64,000 bases of DNA from Oscillospiraceae bacterium (GCA_015067845.1 SVLT01000008.1:1-64000); one strand, 5' to 3'; positions 27,253 through 36,523 are shown, numbered from the stretch's first letter. A program made the numbers and translations. The notes: generated by a model from the letters alone, not told the origin.

Positions 27253-28329
27253 TTATGAATTTTCCTCAATCAATGTGGGATACGCGGAATAATCCCAGAC
27301 ATACTCCGTCATTTCCTCCTGCGCGTAGAGGCGGAAGCCGGTATCGGCGCTGTTGAGAAGGTCTATGTAATAATATTCCCCATCCAGCTGCACCGCATTC
27401 CACACCCAGGGCGTGCCTGAGCGTGTGCCGGTTACCATATAACAGTTCAATCCCGCTTCCCGGCACATGGCGCCGTAGACCATGGCAAACGCCCGGTGGT
27501 CTCCCACGCCGTGCAAAAGCAGGCTGTATGCCGGTGTGATGGAAGTTTGAATATTATACTCATAACGCCCCATGAGGAATTCATAGAGCCGCTGGGCTTT
27601 TTCTTCTGCCGACCAATTTCCAGACACATACTGAGCCGCAGAGGCAAAGACCGGCGCGACTTTGTTTTGCAATGTCCGCAGCTCCGCCCGGCTGGTCTGG
27701 TAAGAGAATTTCAGCTCCACGATCTGCTTCTCCCCCTCTTCCGGGTACAAACTGACCGTCACCTCTGGTGATTCCATCACACGCTGGGGATATTCCAGGG
27801 CATAGTCTGCCACCATTTGGACATAATCCGGCTGTTCCGGGCCCTCGAAATACACCACAACGCCTGCCGCGCAGGCATCCAGCTGCTGCTTTATGATCTG
27901 CTCTGCCTGCTGCAGATTTGCCGCACGCTGGATCTTGTCCAACTGTGTCCGGTTCTGCAAGTAGGAAATCTGGACGCTCACCGCTTTGCGGCCGCCGCTG
28001 GTGCCGAACTGGTAATCGATCTTATCCACCCCATAGGCGGCGAAGGGATTGTTCCTGCTGACCTCGGATACTGCTGTATCCAAGTCATTCTGCGCCCTTT
28101 CTTCGGACTCGTACTGCATGGAGAGCATACCGCTTTCCTTGCCGGCTTCGATCCAGATGCTCAGGGCCGCTGTCACATCTGCATAATCGGAAACCGTAAC
28201 GGCGGCATCACTTACCTGCTTGGAGGGTTCTTCGTGGGGTTCAACGGAAGAATAACTGCCGTCCGTCCAAAAACTGCAACCGCACAAAAGCAAACTCAGC
28301 ATCAAAAACAGCGCTGTTATCCGTTTCAT
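27253..28329 (-). CDS. Lipoprotein with a degenerate transglutaminase-like domain
   Basis: A 358-residue lipoprotein; the lipobox LCGC places the lipidated cysteine at residue 18. The C-terminal 90 or so residues follow the transglutaminase-like pattern: GVGDHRAFAMVYGAMCREAG, then a Trp-Asn strand (WVWNAVQLDG) and YYYIDLL. The catalytic Cys of the canonical GVCxGYA is His here, and the His of HAWN is Trp. Only the Asp remains, so it is probably a non-catalytic binding domain. The gene follows yitT by 17 bases and closes the parE-parC-yitT operon. Confidence 0.8.
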   Translation of the reverse strand: MKRITALFLMLSLLLCGCSFWTDGSYSSVEPHEEPSKQVSDAAVTVSDYADVTAALSIWIEAGKESGMLSMQYESEERAQNDLDTAVSEVSRNNPFAAYGVDKIDYQFGTSGGRKAVSVQISYLQNRTQLDKIQRAANLQQAEQIIKQQLDACAAGVVVYFEGPEQPDYVQMVADYALEYPQRVMESPEVTVSLYPEEGEKQIVELKFSYQTSRAELRTLQNKVAPVFASAAQYVSGNWSAEEKAQRLYEFLMGRYEYNIQTSITPAYSLLLHGVGDHRAFAMVYGAMCREAGLNCYMVTGTRSGTPWVWNAVQLDGEYYYIDLLNSADTGFRLYAQEEMTEYVWDYSAYPTLIEENS

Positions 28330-28346
28330 TTTACCCCACTCCTTTC

Positions 28347-29210
28347 TTACAATGCGTCCTTGGAATAGCGGGAGAAGCCGTCGCCCAACACCTGGTGGGC
28401 CTCCTGCACGATGATGAAGGCATTGGGGTCAATGCTTACCACCAGTTCCTTTAATTCTGCCAGCTGCTGGCGTTTTACCGCCGTCAGTATGACCTTGGTA
28501 TCCGAGCCGCTGTATGCGCCCTCCCCTTTCAGGAAGGTCGCGCCTCGGTTCAGTTCTGTGCCGATCCGCCGGGCAACTTCCGCATGCTCCCGGGTGATGA
28601 TCAACACAACCTTGGAGTAATCGAACCGGTAAACCACCGCATCGATCACCCGTCCCATCACGAACACGGCAATACCGCAGTACAAGGCTCTGCTCATATC
28701 CCCAAAGGCAATGCCTGTCAGGGTGACCACAACCAGATCAAAGCAGGTGTTGATGATTCCGATGGGCACATTGGGCCATTTGCGCTTCAACAAACGGACG
28801 ATGATATCCGATCCGCCGGTGGTTGCACCGGTAGCAAACACCACACCCAGTCCCAAGCCACACAGCACACCGCCGTAGAGCGCGGCCACCAGAGTATCGA
28901 TCTCCGGCACCGGCAAAACAGAAAATGCATCAATGGCAACAGAGCTTGCCAACATACCCAGCAGCGACTGAAAAAAGAACTTTTTGCCCAACTTCCAGCC
29001 TCCAAGGGCGAACAGCGGGATATTGATGAGCGCGGTCAACGTACCCACCGTACCGAAGTCCAGCAGGTGCACCAGTATCATGGACAAACCGGTAAGTCCG
29101 CCCACATTCATGTTATGGGACAGCATAAACATATTGAAGCCTACGCCAAACACAGCGCATCCCAGTATGATCTTTACGGTGCTGCCCAAAAATTGGAGTT
29201 TATTCTTCAT
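28347..29210 (-). CDS. YitT family membrane protein (DUF2179)
   Basis: A 287-residue member of the YitT/DUF2179 family. It has about five to six N-terminal transmembrane segments, with NMNVGGLTGLSMIL and the glycine-rich FATGATTGGSDIIVR. A soluble C-terminal DUF2179 domain follows (VVLIITREHAEVARRI to IIVQEAHQVLGDGF). The family is membrane-bound and of unknown function. The start lies three bases after the parC stop, and the end of that gene supplies a GAGG binding site. It is part of the parE operon. Confidence 0.92.
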   Translation of the reverse strand: MKNKLQFLGSTVKIILGCAVFGVGFNMFMLSHNMNVGGLTGLSMILVHLLDFGTVGTLTALINIPLFALGGWKLGKKFFFQSLLGMLASSVAIDAFSVLPVPEIDTLVAALYGGVLCGLGLGVVFATGATTGGSDIIVRLLKRKWPNVPIGIINTCFDLVVVTLTGIAFGDMSRALYCGIAVFVMGRVIDAVVYRFDYSKVVLIITREHAEVARRIGTELNRGATFLKGEGAYSGSDTKVILTAVKRQQLAELKELVVSIDPNAFIIVQEAHQVLGDGFSRYSKDAL

Positions 29211-29213
29211 GGA

Positions 29214-31463
29214 TCAGACCTCAAAACTGATTTGCTTTTCCGGTGCGTCCTCTTCTTTCAGGGGAGAGCCTGCTGAGGGGATATTTCTGCTGCGGTAACG
29301 GCTTTGATTGACGATGCCGCAGTCAGCGAGCTTCTGCACCTGGGAAACAGCAGCCTTTTTCTTCAAGGATACCACGGATACGCCGATGGTATTCCGGGTG
29401 GTCTTGGGAAGCAGCTGGGCTGTGGAGAAGATGACCGCCCGGCTGTCGGTAGTGAATACCGCCATTTGGGTATCCTCGGTCATAGCAAACACTTCCACCA
29501 GCTTGCTCTTATCCGAATAAGCACCGGTGAGTTTCTTTCGGTTGGTCTTGGTCTCATAGGCGGACAGAGGCACTTTTGCTGCCTTGCCATTTTCAAAGAA
29601 GAACAGCACAAAGCCCTTGTAATCCCCGGGCAGCACCACCTGGACTACGCTTTCACCGGGATCCATACCCAATTTCTGAGGCAGATAATCGCCCAACTGG
29701 GATGCCTTGCCGTCCTCAAAATCGGAAAGGCGGGTCTTATAGCACTGGAACTGATTGGTGAACACCAGCAGCTCTTCCTTGTTGCTGGTTTCCACGCTGT
29801 AATGCAGGCTGTCGCCCTCTTTGAATTTCTGCTCGCCGCTCATCCGCAGGGACTGGGCGGTGATCTTCTTCAGATAGCCTTCCTTGGACAGGAACATGGT
29901 CACCGGGTAATCCGGTACCTGCTCCTCTTCCTCTTCCAGCTCCACAGAGCCTGATTCGTAGATGATCTCCGTCTTTCTGGGCTGGCCGTACTTCTCGGAT
30001 ACTTTTTTCAGCTCGTCCACAATAACGCCCTGCAATTTCGCATGGCTCTTCAAGATGCCGTTGAGCTCCTTGATCTCCTTTTCCAGATCGGAAATGGCCT
30101 TGGTCTGCTTCAGGATATATTCCTTGTTAATATTGCGCAGTTTGATCTCTGCTACGAAGTTTGCCTGCACTTCATCAATGCCGAAGCCGATCATCAAATT
30201 GGGGATAACTTCCGCATCCAGCTCGGTTTCCCGGATGATCTTGATAGCCTTGTCGATATCCAGCAGTATCCGTTCCAGACCCTTCAGCAGGTGCAGCCGT
30301 TCTTCCTTTTTCTGTACCTGGAAGAAAATGCGGCGCTTGACACATTCCATCCGCCAGGCAGTCCACTCCTCCAAAATCTCGCCCACGCCCATGACTCTGG
30401 GCATACCGGCGATGAGGATGTTGAAGTTACAGGGGAAGCTGTCCTGCAAAGTAGTCAGACGGAACAGCTTTTGCATCAGCTTTTCCGGCTCTGCGCCCCG
30501 TTTCAGGTCGATGGTCAGTTTCAGACCGCCCAGGTCGGTCTCGTCGCGCATGTCGTTGATCTCTTTGATCTTCCCGGCCTTGATCAGGTCCGCAACCTTA
30601 TCCATGATCACTTCCGTGGTGGTGGAATAGGGAATCTCGTAGATCTCGATCAGGTTGCCTTCCTTGACATAGCGCCACTTTGCCCGCAGCTTGAAGCTGC
30701 CACGGCCGGTCTGATAGATCTCCCGGGTGGCATTTTCGTCAAACAACAGCTCGCCGCCGGTGGAGAAATCCGGGCCGGGCAGGGTCTCCAAAATGTCATG
30801 GTCGGGGTTTTCCATCAGGGCAATGGCAGTATCGCAGATCTCTTTCAGATTGAAAGAGCAGATGTTGGATGCCATACCAACAGCGATGCCCTGATTTGCG
30901 GAAACCAGCACATTGGGGAAGGTTGTGGGCAGCAAAGCGGGCTCTTTCATGGTAGCGTCGTAGTTGTCCACCATGTCCACGGTATCGGAATCGATATCCC
31001 GGAACAGCTCCTCGCAGAACTTGTCCAGTTTCGCTTCCGTATAACGGGACGCGGCGTAGGCCATATCCCGGGAGTAGACCTTGCCGAAGTTACCCTTGGA
31101 GTCCACAAAGGGGTGGAGCAGGGTCTCGTTGCCCTTGGCAAGACGCACCATCGTCTCATAGATGGCAGCATCGCCGTGGGGGTTCAGCCGCATGGTCTGA
31201 CCCACAATGTTGGCAGATTTTGTTCTGCCGCCGTTGAGCAGGCCCATTTTGTACATGGTGTACAGGAGCTTGCGGTGTGAGGGCTTAAAGCCGTCGATCT
31301 CCGGGATGGCCCGGGAGACGATAACGGACATGGCATAGGGCATGTAGTTGATCTCCAAAGTTTCGGAGATCGCCTGCTCCGTGGTGGAGCCCACCAGGCC
31401 CATAATGCCGCTGGTGTCGATTTTTTTCTTATTCTGTTCCGGTTCTTTCTTCTTTCGTGCCAT
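29214..31463 (-). CDS. parC: Type IIA topoisomerase subunit A (ParC/GyrA-like, divergent)
   Basis: The DNA-cleaving subunit of a type IIA topoisomerase, 749 residues from the ATG at 31463, with AAAGAGG five bases upstream. The cleavage core is clear: [33 protein letters not shown] and the active-site tyrosine in [10 protein letters not shown]. The coiled-coil and a short C-terminal domain follow; an acidic run (VELEEEEEQ) precedes that domain. It is divergent from the main GyrA and paired with the adjacent B subunit, so topoisomerase IV or a clostridial third pair are both possible. At the quinolone-contact position equivalent to GyrA Ser83 it has Ala, and Glu at 87. Confidence 0.88.
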   Translation of the reverse strand: MARKKKEPEQNKKKIDTSGIMGLVGSTTEQAISETLEINYMPYAMSVIVSRAIPEIDGFKPSHRKLLYTMYKMGLLNGGRTKSANIVGQTMRLNPHGDAAIYETMVRLAKGNETLLHPFVDSKGNFGKVYSRDMAYAASRYTEAKLDKFCEELFRDIDSDTVDMVDNYDATMKEPALLPTTFPNVLVSANQGIAVGMASNICSFNLKEICDTAIALMENPDHDILETLPGPDFSTGGELLFDENATREIYQTGRGSFKLRAKWRYVKEGNLIEIYEIPYSTTTEVIMDKVADLIKAGKIKEINDMRDETDLGGLKLTIDLKRGAEPEKLMQKLFRLTTLQDSFPCNFNILIAGMPRVMGVGEILEEWTAWRMECVKRRIFFQVQKKEERLHLLKGLERILLDIDKAIKIIRETELDAEVIPNLMIGFGIDEVQANFVAEIKLRNINKEYILKQTKAISDLEKEIKELNGILKSHAKLQGVIVDELKKVSEKYGQPRKTEIIYESGSVELEEEEEQVPDYPVTMFLSKEGYLKKITAQSLRMSGEQKFKEGDSLHYSVETSNKEELLVFTNQFQCYKTRLSDFEDGKASQLGDYLPQKLGMDPGESVVQVVLPGDYKGFVLFFFENGKAAKVPLSAYETKTNRKKLTGAYSDKSKLVEVFAMTEDTQMAVFTTDSRAVIFSTAQLLPKTTRNTIGVSVVSLKKKAAVSQVQKLADCGIVNQSRYRSRNIPSAGSPLKEEDAPEKQISFEV

Positions 31464-31473
31464 ATGCACCTCT

Positions 31474-33459
31474 TTAAGATATATCAGCCAGTTCCAAATA
31501 CTTGGGGCCGTTTTCCGCGATGAAATTCTTACGCTCGTTCAGAGCATCGCCCAGCAGAACGTCAAAATAGTGGCTGGTACGCTCTGCATCCTCCGGCATG
31601 ACCTTGATCAGCCGACGGGTCTCCGGGTTCATGGTGGTCATCCACATCATTTCCGGGTCGTTTTCGCCAAGGCCCTTGGAGCGCTGGATGGTCACCTTTT
31701 TGCCCTCCAAGTCTGTCAAAATCTTCATTTTTTCGGCTTCGTTGTAGGCAAACCAGGTCTTGTCCTTGCAGGTGATCTCAAAAAGCGGAGATTCCGCGAT
31801 ATACACATAACCGTCCCGGATCAGAGTGGGACACAGGCGGTAGAGCATAGTCAAAATCAGGGTGCGGATCTGGAAGCCGTCCACATCCGCGTCGGTACAG
31901 ATGACCACCTTGTTCCAGCGCAGCTGGGAAATGTCAAAGCTGCTAAGATCCTTGGCCTTTTTGCCCTGGATCTCCACTCCACAGCCCAGCACCTTCATCA
32001 AGTCGGTGATGATGGGAGAGGCGAAAATCTTGTTGTAGTCCGCTTTCAGGCAGTTGAGGATCTTACCGCGAACAGGCATAATGCCCTGGAACTCCGCGTC
32101 GCGGCTGAGCTTGACGCTGCCCAATGCGGAGTCACCCTCCACGATATACAGCTCACGCTTGTCCGTATCCTTGCTGCGGCAGTCCACAAATTTCTGCACC
32201 CGGTTGGCAATGTCCACCTTGGCAGACAGGTTCTTTTTGATGTTGCTCTTTGTCTTTTCCGCAGATTCCCGGGCGCGCTTGTTGATGAGGATCTGCTCCG
32301 CGGCACGCTCCGCCTCCTGCTTGTTCTCGATAAACCAAACCTGCAGCTGATCCTTAAAGAACGCAGTCATGGCCTCTTGTGTGAACTTGGAATTGACGGA
32401 TTTTTTGGTCTGATTTTCAAAACAGCCGATAGTTGAGAAGCAGTTGGTGACAAGAACCAGAGAATCCTGAATATCCTGATAGAGGATCTTGTTCTCGTTC
32501 TTGGTGTACTTGTTATTTTCCCGGAGGAATTTGTCGAAGGCCGCCGTAAAGCCCAGGCGCACCGCCCGATCGGGGCTGCCGCCGTATTCCAGCCAGGAGG
32601 AATTGTGGTAGTATTCCACATGGCTCACCTGCTTGCTGAAACAGAAGGAGCAGGTGATCTTCAATTTCATTTCCGGGCGGTTGTCCGCATCCCGGCCGCG
32701 GCGCTCGGTCTCCCAGTAGGTGGGCATGGTGAAAGCGTTATCCCCTACCAGCTCACCGATGTACTGCTTGATGCCGTCGTCGTAGCAGAACTCCTCTTCC
32801 TCGAACTTTTTGCCCACCTGATTGCGGAATTTGAAGCGAACGCCCTTGTTTACCACCGCCTGACGGCGCAGAACATCCCGGTAATAGTCCGCAGGAATGT
32901 TGATATCCGTAAACACCTGCTTGTCCGGTTTCCAATGGAACAGGGAGCCGGTCTTGCGGCCACGGTCAGTGGGCTCTTTCTTCAAGCCGCCCTTGTTGCG
33001 GCCCTTTTCGAAGTGCAGGTCATAGCGGAAGCCATCCCGGCGGATGGTGGCATCGAAAAATTCGGAGGCATACTGGGTGGCGCAGGAGCCCAGGCCGTTC
33101 AGGCCAAGAGAATACTCGTAGTTCTCCCCGTTTTCGCCGTACTTACCGCCGGCGTACATCTCGCAGAACACCAGCTCCCAGTTGTAGCGCTTTTCTTTTT
33201 CGTTATAGTCCACGGGACAGCCGCGGCCGAAGTCCTCCACCTCCACGCTCATATCCTCGTACCGGGTGACGATGATGGTATCACCGTGACCTTCCCGGGC
33301 TTCGTCAATAGCATTACTGAGGATCTCAAAAACCGCATGCTTACAGCCTTCCAGATCGTCTGAGCCAAAGATGACCGCCGGGCGTTTGCGCACCCGGTCC
33401 TCGCCTTTGAGCATGGAGATACTGGAATTTCCGTATTGTTCCTGTTTTTTAGTAGCCAT
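31474..33459 (-). CDS. parE: Type IIA topoisomerase subunit B (ParE/GyrB-like, divergent)
   Basis: The ATPase subunit that partners the adjacent A subunit; 661 residues. The GHKL ATPase region has EILSNAIDEA, VEDFGRGCPV and a changed lid motif LNGLGSCATQ where gyrases have GLHGVG. The TOPRIM metal site is intact: VEGDSALGSVKLSRD and CTDADVDGFQIRTL. It starts with MATKKQ at 33459, with CAGG upstream, behind a near-consensus promoter. It leads the operon parE-parC-yitT-lipoprotein. It lacks the usual PLRGK wording (PVRGKILN instead), consistent with a divergent paralog rather than the main gyrase. Confidence 0.88.
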   Translation of the reverse strand: MATKKQEQYGNSSISMLKGEDRVRKRPAVIFGSDDLEGCKHAVFEILSNAIDEAREGHGDTIIVTRYEDMSVEVEDFGRGCPVDYNEKEKRYNWELVFCEMYAGGKYGENGENYEYSLGLNGLGSCATQYASEFFDATIRRDGFRYDLHFEKGRNKGGLKKEPTDRGRKTGSLFHWKPDKQVFTDINIPADYYRDVLRRQAVVNKGVRFKFRNQVGKKFEEEEFCYDDGIKQYIGELVGDNAFTMPTYWETERRGRDADNRPEMKLKITCSFCFSKQVSHVEYYHNSSWLEYGGSPDRAVRLGFTAAFDKFLRENNKYTKNENKILYQDIQDSLVLVTNCFSTIGCFENQTKKSVNSKFTQEAMTAFFKDQLQVWFIENKQEAERAAEQILINKRARESAEKTKSNIKKNLSAKVDIANRVQKFVDCRSKDTDKRELYIVEGDSALGSVKLSRDAEFQGIMPVRGKILNCLKADYNKIFASPIITDLMKVLGCGVEIQGKKAKDLSSFDISQLRWNKVVICTDADVDGFQIRTLILTMLYRLCPTLIRDGYVYIAESPLFEITCKDKTWFAYNEAEKMKILTDLEGKKVTIQRSKGLGENDPEMMWMTTMNPETRRLIKVMPEDAERTSHYFDVLLGDALNERKNFIAENGPKYLELADIS

Positions 33460-33499
33460 AATGTTTACCTGCCAAACTTATCCATAATAATTCTAGTTT

Positions 33500-33528
33500 A
33501 TTATACGCATTTTTTCTAGAAAAGTCAA
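33500..33528 (-). promoter_or_regulatory. Promoter of the parE-parC-yitT operon
   Basis: TTGACT, 17 bases and TATAAT on the minus strand, about 40 bases before parE. Confidence 0.8.
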
Positions 33529-33548
33529 CGATTGGCAATTGTGCATAC

Positions 33549-33577
33549 TTGCAATCGGTGAAAAAGTGCGTTATAAT
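33549..33577 (+). promoter_or_regulatory. Promoter of the surface protein gene
   Basis: TTGCAA, 17 bases and TATAAT on the plus strand, divergent from the parE promoter. Confidence 0.7.
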
Positions 33578-33601
33578 GTGCGAAGAAAAGGAGATGCTCA
33601 T

Positions 33602-34585
33602 ATGAAGCTGACCGCAAAAAATGTAATGTTTATTTTAATGTCCGCTTTGCTGGTGCTGACGGTGATGATGGTTTTCATCACTTTGGGCCGTGTAAGTGAT
33701 TTTTTACAGCCGGGCGGAGATACCAATGTAAATGTGCCTCAGGGAAATGATAATAACAATTCCATTCCCGACGATGTGTCCATCCCCTCGAATTCCACCC
33801 AATATATCCCAGGCCACGAGCACGAATACACCATAGAAGGCAAAGTCATTTCCCCTAAATGCGATACCCTGGGCTATACGGAGTATTACTGCGAATGCGG
33901 TGATATGGATTTCCAGGACTTCCGGAATCCGCTGGGTCACAAATATGGTGAGTATTCTGTAATCGCCGCCACCTGCACCACCGACGGCTGGACGGAGCGT
34001 ACCTGCAGCCGCTGCAATATCGTGGAAAAGACCAATCCCGTTACCGCTTCCCACAGCTTTGACGAGTGGGCGGCTATCAATTCTCCCAACGGCGAATTTA
34101 CGCAGGAAGAGCGCATTTGCTATGGCTGCGGCATCACTGAGCTCCGCAGTTCGGATCCTGCCAACACCTGGGTGCTCCGGGTGACCGAGCTGGAAGCCGT
34201 TGGCGCGTATGCCCATTATCAGATCGTTGTGGATCTGGCAGATAACGAAAACGATCCCGTCCATGATGTCTACTCTGCGCTGATCGATCCTTTGTGGTTT
34301 GATTGTGTGGATGGGGAGCTTTGGATCTATTTCTCCACCGAAGAGCTCTTCTATACCCCCTTCTCCGTGTCCCCCGGCAATCCTGTGGTGACCTTCTTTG
34401 AAGATGGCAATATCTCTTATGCAGTGCCTGAGATCCCTGATGATCCGGACACCGGCGGCGAAGATATCGGCGGTGAAGATATCGGCGGTGAGGACGTTGG
34501 CGGTGAAAACGGCAGCGGCGAAGATGTTGGCGGCGAGGACGGCGGTGAAGAAATGCCCTCCGATCCTGATACGGAAACTGAATAA
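33602..34585 (+). CDS. Membrane-anchored protein with Cys-rich repeats and an acidic Gly tail
   Basis: A 327-residue predicted exported protein with a single N-terminal hydrophobic segment (residues 8-28) and no lipobox, so it is probably a signal anchor. Two or three repeats follow the pattern common in Firmicutes surface proteins: a HxY motif, then TCTxxGxTxRTCSxC. Examples are LGHKYGEYSVIAATCTTDGW and ERTCSRCNIVE. A beta-rich domain and a C-terminal low-complexity tail of repeated GGEDIGGEDVGGE follow. I use the ATG at 33602 with AAAGGAG upstream. Function unknown; an extracellular or wall-associated role is likely. Confidence 0.75.
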   Translation: MKLTAKNVMFILMSALLVLTVMMVFITLGRVSDFLQPGGDTNVNVPQGNDNNNSIPDDVSIPSNSTQYIPGHEHEYTIEGKVISPKCDTLGYTEYYCECGDMDFQDFRNPLGHKYGEYSVIAATCTTDGWTERTCSRCNIVEKTNPVTASHSFDEWAAINSPNGEFTQEERICYGCGITELRSSDPANTWVLRVTELEAVGAYAHYQIVVDLADNENDPVHDVYSALIDPLWFDCVDGELWIYFSTEELFYTPFSVSPGNPVVTFFEDGNISYAVPEIPDDPDTGGEDIGGEDIGGEDVGGENGSGEDVGGEDGGEEMPSDPDTETE

Positions 34586-34593
34586 TCTCAATT

Positions 34594-34620
34594 TGTAGGG
34601 GGCGGCGCCTTCGACGCCCC
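34594..34620. repeat. Half copy of a family A repeat (inverted)
   Basis: TGTAGGGGGCGGCGCC followed by TTCGACGCCCC: the right-hand hairpin of the family A element, in the opposite orientation, directly after the surface protein gene. Confidence 0.6.
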
Positions 34621-34627
34621 GTATATG

Positions 34628-34659
34628 AAAAGGCGTGTTGCATTTGCAACACGCCTTTT
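34628..34659. terminator. Bidirectional terminator
   Basis: A perfect 15-bp stem AAAAGGCGTGTTGCA/TGCAACACGCCTTTT between convergent genes. It overlaps the stop of the 34658 gene. Confidence 0.8.
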
Positions 34660-34909
34660 ACATTGCCGTATTTTTCAGCACCTTTGTGCCGTTGATGGCA
34701 TAATGAATGGAAACCAGTTGGACGGTTCGGCCCTCTAATTCCTCGCACAGGCTCAGATACTCTTCCAGACAGTCCCTGTCGGCAGGGGCCAGGGATTCCA
34801 AAATCTGAAAATACTGCTCGGACAGGGCATAGCTTTTTCCCAGCAGCTTCTGGCAACGGGCATCGTTTCTTCTTAACTGCGGAATGATCTCTTCCAAATC
34901 CTCAGGCAT
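34658..34909 (-). CDS. Small hypothetical protein, helical
   Basis: An 83-residue protein of unknown function. It is predicted to be mostly alpha-helical with many Glu and Leu (EDLEEIIPQLRRN, EQYFQILESLAPADRD), resembling small clostridial helical proteins such as DUF6809; that comparison is weak. A run of G (AAGGGG) lies 11 bases before the ATG. It lies immediately downstream of a candidate structured RNA that ends in a terminator, so the RNA may control it. Confidence 0.5.
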   Translation of the reverse strand: MPEDLEEIIPQLRRNDARCQKLLGKSYALSEQYFQILESLAPADRDCLEEYLSLCEELEGRTVQLVSIHYAINGTKVLKNTAM

Positions 34910-34930
34910 CTACACGGCATCCCCTTTTCC

Positions 34931-34963
34931 ATAAAATAAAAAGTGCGCAGCAGAGCTGCGCAC
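34931..34963 (-). terminator. Terminator of the candidate structured RNA
   Basis: Stem GTGCGCAGC/GCTGCGCAC with a 3-base loop, then TTTTTATTTTAT on the minus strand, about 20 bases before the 83-residue ORF. Confidence 0.8.
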
Positions 34964-35094
34964 GAAAAACGCAAGCCCCATTGCTGCGACACAATTCCAT
35001 CTACTCACAAAGAAGTATGCTGGGTAGAGCATGCATTTTTGCCAAAGCAAAAACGCACACTTCTTTACTGAGTAGGTTATTGAATTGTGTCGCA
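34931..35094 (-). ncRNA. Candidate structured non-coding RNA, about 160 nt
   Basis: On the minus strand a transcript starting near 35094 folds into a long stem. It begins with a perfect 13-bp pairing (TGCGACACAATTC, 34985-34997, with 35082-35094) and continues through CTACTCA and AAAGAAGT pairings, separated by small internal loops. It then branches into two hairpins (TTTTTGC/GCAAAAA and ATGCT/AGCAT). About 20 bases later comes a perfect 9-bp terminator hairpin with a T-rich tail. It matches no RNA family I can name. It could be a free-standing sRNA or a cis-regulatory leader of the 83-residue gene. Confidence 0.65.
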
Positions 35095-35099
35095 AGAGT

Positions 35100-35128
35100 A
35101 TGATACCACACCCGTCAAGAGAATGCAA
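35100..35128 (-). promoter_or_regulatory. Promoter of the candidate structured RNA
   Basis: TTGCAT, 17 bases and TATCAT on the minus strand. The expected start falls at the first base of the long stem. Confidence 0.65.
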
Positions 35129-35186
35129 GGGAAATTTGCCGACAATACCTTCCCCCGGGAGAGGGTATTTTTTGCTGCACGCCAAA

Positions 35187-35218
35187 AATCCGGGGAACGC
35201 ATTTGCGTTCCCCGGATT
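35187..35218 (-). terminator. Terminator after the glycosyltransferase gene
   Basis: A 15-bp stem AATCCGGGGAACGCA/TGCGTTCCCCGGATT, followed by TTTTT on the minus strand. The hairpin is identical to the one at 36679-36710. Confidence 0.85.
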
Positions 35219-35251
35219 CCGCTTTTCGGGATATTTTTCACCTTTTTGATA

Positions 35252-36523
35252 TCACTTGCCAGAATGGGCGATTTTTCCACAGGTCAGATCATCCATAGAA
35301 ATGGCTACATTATGCTCAATCGGTTTCCATTCCACCTTAGCAAACAGAGCTTGTACAGAAATGGGGATATAGGTCATCATGAACAGGGGGAATGTGAAAA
35401 ACGAAAGTATCTTGCGGGGTGTAGAGCAATGGATTTGTTTCCATTCGGTAACACCCGTTGAAAGGCCGACTACAAACAGCAGCAAGTATGCGGACAGAAC
35501 CGTATAAACCAAACTACCTATAATGGTTCCGACGATAGTGGGGTTGCACGCAAGAGCATAAACCAGTGCACATAAATTAGAGAGCAAGCAAAACAAGGTA
35601 ATGATAAAGGCAGGTGCGATGGTCATAAGCATGTCAAAGGCAGAAAAGTTCTTGACACTCTGCTTAAACAGGGAACCGCCGTAGTCTCGCATAACCTGCA
35701 AGAATCCCTTAGACCAACGCAAACGCTGTCTCCAGGCGACTTTAAAGCTGGAAGGCTGCTCGTCATACAACATGGCGGTGTGGCAATAGCCGATCTTTTC
35801 ACCCTGCAAAACATTATCTACAGAAAACTCAATATCCTCTGTAAGCAGGAAATGTATCCAGCCATTTTGCCGATTCAGTATATCTCGGTGGATCAAAAAG
35901 CCCGTTCCGGAAATGGCACAGCTGGTCCCCAAAAGAGAGCGGGGGTTGTTAAGGAATTTCGCCTCCCGCAAAAACCAAAGTGCATAGCCGGCAGAGATCC
36001 AGTTGGTACCGTAGTTCTTGGAATTGCGGTAACTTGTAATAACCCGGTTTCCGGCACTAAAACATTTATCCATTTCCGTGATATAATGCTTGTCCAGAAG
36101 GTTATCCGCATCAAAGACGAAGAAACCATCGTAATACTGCGTTCCGTGAAGATCGGCAATATAGGAATACAACTCATTCAGGGCATAACCCTTTCCGATC
36201 AGCTTTTTATTAAACCGCTGATACACAGTCGCTCCGTTTTCAGCCGCAATTCGCGCCGTTTCGTCCGTACAGTTATCCGCCACCACATAAATATCTACCA
36301 ATTCCGACGGATAATCGCAGGCTTTGATGCTTTGCAACAAATGCCCGATTACTTTTTCCTCATTTCTTGCTGAAATCATCACGGCATATCGATTTGTCTG
36401 CTTGGTTGCACCGTATTTTTTGGGAGATACAAAAAAAGCATATGCCAAATAAAAGAGTTGGTACGCATAACACAATGTGAACAAAATGCTCACACAAGTA
36501 TTGATAGTTACGACCCAATCCAT
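35252..36523 (-). CDS. Membrane-bound family 2 glycosyltransferase
   Basis: A 423-residue glycosyltransferase of the processive GT2 type (cellulose, hyaluronan or poly-GlcNAc synthase-like). There is one N-terminal transmembrane segment. The catalytic domain has DNCTD (about residue 84), DADN (138), TEDIE (228) and QRLRWSKG (267), and about four C-terminal transmembrane segments follow. It probably makes or extends a cell-envelope polysaccharide. It stands alone with its own promoter, and its base composition looks more AT-rich than the neighbours. It is bracketed by two copies of the same terminator, which suggests recent insertion. The ATG at 36523 has GGCGGTGA upstream. The sugar cannot be predicted. 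Confidence 0.88.
   Translation of the reverse strand: MDWVVTINTCVSILFTLCYAYQLFYLAYAFFVSPKKYGATKQTNRYAVMISARNEEKVIGHLLQSIKACDYPSELVDIYVVADNCTDETARIAAENGATVYQRFNKKLIGKGYALNELYSYIADLHGTQYYDGFFVFDADNLLDKHYITEMDKCFSAGNRVITSYRNSKNYGTNWISAGYALWFLREAKFLNNPRSLLGTSCAISGTGFLIHRDILNRQNGWIHFLLTEDIEFSVDNVLQGEKIGYCHTAMLYDEQPSSFKVAWRQRLRWSKGFLQVMRDYGGSLFKQSVKNFSAFDMLMTIAPAFIITLFCLLSNLCALVYALACNPTIVGTIIGSLVYTVLSAYLLLFVVGLSTGVTEWKQIHCSTPRKILSFFTFPLFMMTYIPISVQALFAKVEWKPIEHNVAISMDDLTCGKIAHSGK

Larger units (their letters stand above)
34910..35251. other. Intergenic region with candidate structured RNA
   Basis: This 342-base gap holds a promoter, a long branched hairpin and a terminator on the minus strand (34931-35128), plus the terminator of the glycosyltransferase gene (35187-35218). 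No ORF is convincing. Confidence 0.75.

Noticed and set aside
29214-33459. Calling this pair the main DNA gyrase (gyrA/gyrB)
   Set aside because: The motifs are divergent (LNGLGS lid, PVRGKILN) and the context is not the dnaA-dnaN-recF-gyrB region, so a second topoisomerase pair is more likely.
34931-35128. Assignment of the structured RNA as 6S RNA
   Set aside because: Length and long stem are suggestive, but 6S RNA is usually 180-200 nt with a large central bubble; here the internal loops are small and the apex branches into two hairpins.
34910-35185. 91-codon minus-strand ORF over the structured RNA region
   Set aside because: It runs through the promoter, the long inverted repeat and the terminator, and lacks a Shine-Dalgarno and any family resemblance.
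35252-36523. Glycosyltransferase leader as a cyclic-di-GMP riboswitch
   Set aside because: Cyclic-di-GMP often controls such enzymes, but the 65-base leader lacks the conserved aptamer features and is too short.
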